Assembly: GCA_002633005.1 (NCBI GenBank)
Contig: NMRA01000037.1
Span: 188,001 to 212,281, forward strand
DNA: 24,281 bases
From: Phoronis australis
Lineage: Eukaryota > Phoronida > Phoronidae
Reading direction: 5' to 3'
Shown: piece after piece, positions 18,990 through 24,281 of the stretch
How positions within the stretch are numbered: position 1 is the stretch's first letter
How the letters are laid out: each line of letters begins with the position of its first letter
Notes under the pieces: generated by a model
The model's database searches: none
Told to the model about the DNA's origin: nothing
What the model saw: only the letters and a program-made list of their open reading frames with translations
Made by a program: the position numbers and the translations under genes

Positions 18990-19780
18990 ATCAATTTCAA
19001 TACTTGCTTAATAATGGAACAAAATATGATGGTGTAAAATTACATCCAGCTGATATCTCAACATACATACAGCACTGGGGTCAGTAACAACGCCACATTA
19101 GGAAATTTTTTTATTGAATTACATGGGATTTCCAGACTTGGCTCAACAAAGCACCTGTAATATCACAGGTATACTATATACAAATAAATATGAGTGACAA
19201 ACCAGAAAAAAATAAATTTTCAGATGTATGTTAATTTATTAAAACATCCAAACTGATCCTACACTATAGACAGTTTAAGCGGCTATGAACCCACCTTGGC
19301 CCACAAAAGCCAAATCACCATTGGTTTAAAATAGTGCTTTTGTCAAATAAGTGGTGACTTCAGGGCTTGGAAGGTATTTACAGCTTGTTATTGCTGTCAG
19401 TATTTACAGCTTGTTATTGCTGTCAGTATTTATAGCTTATTATTGTTGTCAGTATTTCCAAGCCAAGAAGCAACTTCCCATCTGAGTTAGGAACAAGTTT
19501 TACAGTTGTCTAAATCAGACATTTTCTTCTACTCAATGCAGGGTTATAGCCACTTCAAACGAAAACACACCATTGACCTGTAACACGAATTTGCATGTCA
19601 CATGAAAAAACATCCAAAATCATGAAAAAAAAACATCAGAACAACAACATACTAAAAGTACATAATAAATTTTTACTGTTCGAGCATATATGAGTCGCTG
19701 GACGACATTAACGCATGTACTTGCAACTCGCATGAGTGTAAATGGTCACTTTTGTAAACCTGTGTTGACCTGGCCACACA
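18990..19780. other. Convergent intergenic region and TXNDC9 3'UTR
   Basis: Genes B (+) and TXNDC9 (-) converge here. Candidate minus-strand AATAAA signals lie at 19240-19235 and 19115-19110. A 26-bp triplication sits at 19375-19452. No coding sequence was seen. Confidence 0.55.
19375..19452. repeat. 26-bp unit repeated three times, flanked by 9-bp inverted repeats
   Basis: The units are 19375-19400, 19401-19426 and 19427-19452. The first two are identical; the third differs by a few C/T or G/A changes. GGCTTGGAA just before and TTCCAAGCC just after the array are exact reverse complements. Confidence 0.85.
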
Positions 19781-19902
19781 CTAATAATCATCATCATCCT
19801 CGTCATCACTATCTTCCTTTTTAAGTGTTCCAAATATTGTTTTCTTGTCTTTTTTCACTTCCACCTCATCGTCAGACTCAATATCATCACCAGGAATCAC
19901 AC
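19781..19902 (-). CDS. TXNDC9: TXNDC9 exon 6
   Basis: The acceptor is TTTTAATCTAG|GTGTG. It encodes 39 residues with acidic clusters around a Lys-rich KKDKKTIFGTLKK, ending DEDDDDY and TAG. Confidence 0.9.
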
Positions 19903-22900
19903 CTAGATTAAAATTATAACAGACTCCGTTATATGCATTTCAAGAAAGATCAATATTCTAGCTCTGACACATTATTCATTGAAAAAATAAAGTTCTGTGA
20001 CTCAACTGTAGTCGCTTTTAAAGACCAAAGGAAACATTTACGTAGTGTATTGTTATGTCAAAATTAAGAGGAAAATGCTCACCTGAAAGTGATAATCTCT
20101 TCTCCAAAACTGATGTTGGGAAGTTGTCAGAGTTTCCGAGTGTGTCAAAACCAGTAATTCTGTAGTAAAAATACATTAGGTAGTTAACACAACATGGACA
20201 GGCAGATCTGTCGCAATGTTGCGAGCAATTCCTGAGGCATTTTTTGTCACTCATACATCCTTAAATCCACATATAATTCCTAAGAAAGGAACCTCTCTTA
20301 TTCTCAACTGCATAGTTTGAACAAAGAAACAACACCACATAAAGACTTCAAGGATGCAAAGATAAGTAGAGAGTGTTCAGCAATTTCTACCCAGGCACAC
20401 AGTCTCTTAATTTGTTTAGAACGCCAAAAAGTGTTCTAAGCTGAAAGATACTTCAACTTCATACGAAGTAGCTGGGATATTTAAGGGGTGCCTTTCAGAA
20501 ACTGAAATGAGCAACCTTAAAGACGTTTTTTAGAATTGAATATACAGATGTATCAATCACAGATATTCGTATAACCGATCATGGGTATTTAGGATGGGAA
20601 ATTTTGAAACTTAGCATGCATATGTGAACCCGAAAATGGGCATTTACCCTGACAAAAAAGTGTAGGATAGTACTCGCCTGTCTTTCACATCTTCCTTCAG
20701 AATGCACAGGAGAAGTGGCAGGACTCGGACATTTAGCCGCTTTACTAAAAAAGGAGCGGAGTCCACGTTAATTTTGACAAACTTCGTTCCAAAATACTTC
20801 TCCGAAAGTTTCTGCAAGAGAACCAAATGGGAATAATGTAACGTTGCTATAGTGATGCTTCACTTCAAGCTTTCTACACTTGTAAGCCCATCATACAGTC
20901 TTAGAAATAGCTGCTTGAATCCACATGAAACTTTCAGATACCATGCTTCATACACTGTTCTCAAAAATTGTTTCTAAAATGTTTCACTTTTACACGAGGG
21001 GCTATCAAAAATAGAATTTTTGTAATTTCCAGAAAGAAATCCAAAAATGCATAAAAAACAAGACATTTTAGAAAATTGTATCAGTGTTTTTGAGATCTAA
21101 CTTGGTACATTTATATCAAATGAAATAAAATTTATCACGTTACTGATACTATCATTTTGCTATCGACATTACTTTATTTTTTACAAAATTTTACTAAGAA
21201 TATGGTCACATGACCCAATTTATAATAGATTTGCTAAAATGTCAAAAAGCAAATTCTACAGGCTTCATACTTTCAGAAAATACATTCTTTTACCGAATTA
21301 AAGTATATACTTTGGAGATATTTGGCTGGTCAATAGGATTATACAAAATCCTAAGTCAGTTTTTGAACAATTACTTAAATACCAACCCCAGCGGAGCCTC
21401 ATTTACACAACACTGAAAAGGCAAATCATGCAAACACGTCTCCATAAGAGGGGTGTTTTCAAATTATTCAAATTGGTAGTATCAAATGTGTAATAAAACG
21501 TATTTGATATTTGGTTCAAAATATCCTGTACTATATGTCTTGCCAATAAAAACAGCATGTTCACAATGCTCAAACGTTCCACTGGGTAAGACAATTATCG
21601 AACGTCTAGAAAATATATTGCAAAAAAATACTACAGTTGACTCTAGTAAGTGTTGATCATTCCCACAAGTCTTCATGGATTTCCACAGGACTTACTTCTA
21701 AGTGCGTGTCCATTATTAAACACCGTTTGAAGTCAGAATGGTAAAAATGCACCACACATTTTTCCACACTTGTTGTGATGGCTAAGAGTTCTTTTTCTGT
21801 TTTCACATCACTGAAACAAATTCATATGTATATTAAACTTCACAAAATGCTTGATTTAAAAACTGCAATAGCATGCATATTCAATAAGCAATTGAGTATT
21901 GCAGTTATTTAACTGCAGCAATAAATAAACTTTTAAGTTATTAAGAAATTCTCAAAATACAGTCATAACGTAGTTACGTGACCAACATACAAAGGATATC
22001 AAAAATTTAATACTAAAAACAACAAAATCTACACAAAGATTGTTATCTGCAAGTGAGAAATGTTGAGACCAAACAAAATTAGAAACAGGTAAAAACACTT
22101 TAAAATCTGCAAACAATATAAATCAAAAAAACACAACTTTTCAAATCTTAATGGGTGCAACTCTTCATCAGCACAACTTGTCTTGAAACCTGATAAAGAA
22201 CCGAACCCATTACGGTTGAAAAGCTAGGGTTTTTTAACAATAGCTTTACCGTGCAGTAAAGAATTTTTACCTGTTTCTACATTGCTATCTTCAAGACAGT
22301 CTAAAACACTTTCATCTGAAAATGCCATTAGTCACATTATTAAATATAATGCTGCTTAGAGCATGAAAAGGCACAATTATCAGAAAAAAATGGACAAAAA
22401 CTTGATATAGTTCAGCCAAATCAGTCCATGTGGTCTCAAATATAAGGTGAAGTTCTAAACAACTCTCACTTGACCCATTTATGCTCTGATCAGACCTCTA
22501 ATTCCCATGCTCAGATTCCTAATAACACATTGACTATGGCAGGAGACTAAATGTGAGGAAGGGCACAACACTGCCAGCGCAACTACTGAACCCAAAGACC
22601 AGATCCTGTAACCACCACATTCAGAGGTCAGATACTGTGCTTGGAACTTTGCAGCTGATTGGACAGCTAATTTATGACTGAGCCTGGCTATTACATTGTT
22701 TCCGCAATGAATATAGACCCTATTCATGCAGTTGCCATTTATCTTGTTAGGTTGAGAAAACAATGCAATAGCGACAAAAATATAAAAAGGCACGCAAAAA
22801 TCACATTTTGCACTGTGATTAAGTGTGGAATGCCTTGTTTTTTTAAACCTAAAAGGAAGCTGCATAAATACGGTGTATTAGCTTGATTTCCATTCCCAGC

Positions 22901-23835
22901 CTTACTTGTATTGTCCGTGACCAGACTCTTTCAGGTGACCCAGCTGGTGTGCTTGTTTCTTGAACTGGTCAAGCCTTGCCTCTCTAATGTGAGCCGGCAG
23001 TTCACCATTCTCAAGCTCATCTAGCAGATCCTTAAAAAGTACATCAGAAAAAATGAATTACACTCTCAGCAAGCAATATTTCTGCTGTGGTGCAACAAAG
23101 TTGAAAGTTGTCCACACCGAGTCGAATTGCTACTTATGACAAAAGAATGACACCTCATAAGGAAAGAATTTGTAATACTTGTGTCTCTTAGATTTTTTTA
23201 ATCACCAACAGGATTTATTTCGCAAAACTTCCTCAAAATGCCACGGTGAAGGAAGCTTGAGCGAACCACAACAGATTTTTATGGATATGTCCAAGTTATG
23301 CTGACTAAATTGTCGGCAATATAGGATACACGGGTTCCTGATCTGAGAACCAGTTACTCCTACTGTCACTGAATTATAATATCTGTTATTCAGTGGAAAA
23401 AACTGATACTCAAAAAGTCAAGGCAATTTTAAATCAGGGACCAACCTGTACTAGCTGTAGATCCGAATATTACCAGTTTGTCTCCAGAGTCATGGTATGG
23501 TTAACTATAACTAAATGAGTATATATGCATGTTTCATTCGATGTTATTCCCTGTATTGTGAGCTGAGTAACTTTTTATGGGGGTGTACTATCGCCCCTGT
23601 ACGCGGACGATGTAATTGCCTAACTGATTTGGTGAATGACTGAATGTTTACGTCGTAACTATGGTTCTCTTGAACAAAACTGATCAAAAATTACAATAAC
23701 ACGAACTGTTTTGATTGATCCTATGATCATTGACATAGTTCAATCAATTTTCAAAGATCTTACTTCCTCAGCGAGAGCTTCATCGTCTATAATCGCTCCA
23801 GCTTCTGTCGCTGTCACTGTTACAGCGTCCGCCAT
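19781..23835 (-). CDS. TXNDC9: Thioredoxin domain-containing protein 9 (phosducin-like)
   Basis: Six coding exons (23835-23764, 23030-22906, 21810-21696, 20811-20678, 20159-20083, 19902-19781) sum to 645 bp, or 214 aa, near the ~226 aa of the human protein. Residues 1-65 are an acidic/helical N-terminus ending GHGQY. The thioredoxin-like fold follows: VVHFYHSDFKRCLIMDTHLE, KLSEKYFGTKFVKINVDSAP, then ITGFDTLGNSDNF. The CxxC redox site is absent, replaced by FKRC as in the family, so it is not an oxidoreductase. The C-terminus is a highly acidic GDDIESDDE and EDSDDEDDDDY tail. TXNDC9/PLP3 proteins assist the CCT/TRiC chaperonin in folding actin and tubulin. The gene converges with B and appears complete. 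Confidence 0.92.
20083..20159 (-). CDS. TXNDC9: TXNDC9 exon 5
   Basis: The acceptor is TTTTTACTACAG|AATTAC and the donor TTTCAG|GTGAGC. It encodes ITGFDTLGNSDNFPTSVLEK, ending RLSLS. The FDTLGN-DNF motif is diagnostic for TXNDC9. Confidence 0.92.
20678..20811 (-). CDS. TXNDC9: TXNDC9 exon 4
   Basis: The acceptor is GTTCTCTTGCAG|AAACTT. It encodes KLSEKYFGTKFVKINVDSAP and LNVRVLPLLLCILKEDVKD, where RVLP is the conserved cis-proline region. The exon ends AAAGACAG|GCGAGT, a GC donor; only this choice gives the family sequence KDRITGF in frame. Confidence 0.9.
20812..21695 (-). other. TXNDC9 intron 3 (884 bp)
   Basis: AT-rich; nothing supported beyond incidental short open frames. Confidence 0.7.
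21696..21810 (-). CDS. TXNDC9: TXNDC9 exon 3
   Basis: The acceptor is TTTGTTTCAG|TGATG and the donor TTAGAA|GTAAGT. It encodes DVKTEKELLAITTSVEKC and VVHFYHSDFKRCLIMDTHLE, the first beta strand and modified active-site loop. GHG to HFY spans 29 residues, as in the human protein. Confidence 0.92.
21811..22905 (-). other. TXNDC9 intron 2
   Basis: It is a phase-2 intron of 1.1 kb. It contains the 200-bp palindrome. The 128-codon minus-strand open frame at 22479-22865 has no recognisable motif and no matching splice sites. Confidence 0.7.
22080..22279. repeat. 200-bp imperfect palindrome with hammerhead-like arms in TXNDC9 intron 2
   Basis: TAGAAACAGGTAAAAA (22080-22095) is the exact reverse complement of 22264-22279. 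Nearer the centre, CTGATGA...GAAA-type sequences face each other: minus strand 22171-22137 and plus strand 22190-22223. Both share the same centre near 22180. The whole looks like a foldback insertion. Confidence 0.65.
22906..23030 (-). CDS. TXNDC9: TXNDC9 exon 2
   Basis: The acceptor is TACTTTTTAAG|GATCTG and the donor TACAA|GTAAGG in phase 2. It encodes DLLDELENGELP, then a helical basic stretch and HLKESGHGQY, the family segment just before the thioredoxin fold. Confidence 0.9.
23031..23763 (-). other. TXNDC9 intron 1 (733 bp)
   Basis: AT-rich; nothing else seen. Confidence 0.7.
23764..23835 (-). CDS. TXNDC9: TXNDC9 exon 1
   Basis: It encodes 24 codons from ATG (MADAVTVTATEAGAIIDDEA) and ends GAGGAA|GTAAGA in phase 0. 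The start is the only Met before the conserved acidic segment. Confidence 0.85.
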
Positions 23836-24125
23836 TTGTAATGCTTTATGGTCTTCTCAAAGAGGAGAGTGTAGATCAGTGAAGCGCCACTTATGAGTGT
23901 CAGACGCTGTAAAAGGCGCAGTATGAATATAATCCGCATCAAAAACTCAACTAAGAATATACAAACTATGAGCCAAGAAAATCTTAACCCTAGCAAAAAC
24001 ATTGACATGGCGACTGTTAGTTGAGTAGCCACCCATGGTCCCTTTAGCCGGAGACATCAGTGCCTACTAAAATCAGCTCTTGATATTTTTGTTGTTTCTT
24101 GTTAGGCACTTTGGCAGTCTTACAA

Positions 24126-24228
24126 TGGCCCAAAGATGACATCACGCGGCGTTTGAGATCCCGACTTAATTACCTCACGGTCCCTCCTGGGATCCTAAAA
24201 AGAAACGCGCCACCGTATCTTTGGGCCA
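24126..24228. repeat. Foldback element with 12-bp perfect terminal inverted repeats
   Basis: TGGCCCAAAGAT (24126-24137) and ATCTTTGGGCCA (24217-24228) are exact reverse complements. The interior partly pairs too (GGCGTTT with AAACGCG, GATCCC with GGGATC), giving an imperfect hairpin of about 100 bp. It lies about 290 bp upstream of the TXNDC9 ATG and could be a small MITE. Confidence 0.6.
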
Positions 24229-24263
24229 CCCGCACAATCTTCAAATTCGAGCCCTTTGAACAA

Positions 24264-24281
24264 CCCCCCCTCCCCCCCCCC
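24264..24281. repeat. Poly-C tract at the window end
   Basis: C7-T-C10 runs to the last base. It is a homopolymer of the kind at which contigs often stop. Confidence 0.85.

Noticed and set aside
22271-22315. 45-bp exon-like cassette in TXNDC9 intron 2 (TTTTCAG|AT...ACAG|GTAAAA, minus strand)
   Set aside because: It would introduce an immediate in-frame stop after exon 2, and its donor end is simply part of the 16-bp inverted repeat. At most it is a poison exon.
22479-22865. 128-codon minus-strand open frame
   Set aside because: It lies within a TXNDC9 intron, has no recognisable domain or splice context, and has composition like the surrounding DNA.
1-24281. CRISPR arrays, bacterial operons, rRNA or intact tRNA genes, viral or retroelement polymerase genes
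   Set aside because: I looked on both strands and found none. The split genes show eukaryotic nuclear DNA.

Overview
The window is animal (metazoan) nuclear DNA. Genes are split by GT-AG introns with extended consensus donors, intergenic DNA is AT-rich and full of small foldbacks, and the recognisable proteins are metazoan types. There is no operon structure. The species cannot be named from sequence alone. Near-identical haplotype-like copies at a one-base gap, together with CTCF-like motifs, fit a highly heterozygous invertebrate.

Layout, left to right. (1) Positions 1-8588, minus strand: a gene rebuilt from splice sites, whose protein has a signal peptide, an Ig-like domain and a thrombospondin-1-like WSxWSxC segment, most like the FAM187 family. 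It runs off the left edge. Its central Ig exon appears twice inside an ~800-bp near-identical duplication that stops exactly at the only N (5720), so the duplication is probably an assembly artefact. (2) Positions 8589-10414: a head-to-head intergenic region with a CRE and two tandem CTCF-like motifs. (3) Positions 10415-13616, plus: gene A (592 aa). (4) Positions 13617-15266: intergenic, with a perfect four-unit heat-shock element and two CREs. (5) Positions 15267-18989, plus: gene B (996 aa), a tandem paralogue of A. (6) Positions 18990-19780: convergent intergenic/3'UTR DNA with a 26-bp triplication. (7) Positions 19781-23835, minus: a complete six-exon TXNDC9 (phosducin-like thioredoxin-fold) gene encoding 214 aa, including one GC-AG intron. 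(8) Positions 23836-24281: its upstream region, with a foldback element and a terminal poly-C tract.

The most novel content is the A/B pair. Both encode an N-terminal 73-residue winged-helix-like module, then an all-helical module, then a long disordered tail made of internal repeats. In B the helical module carries an R-x4-H motif in a HEPN-like context (a possible RNase site, R217/H222). In A the arginine position is phenylalanine, so A looks like a catalytically dead partner. The two tails are unrelated and carry different repeats: FW motifs and 40-aa repeats in A, GTRMS repeats in B. The family assignments are by eye and need profile searches.
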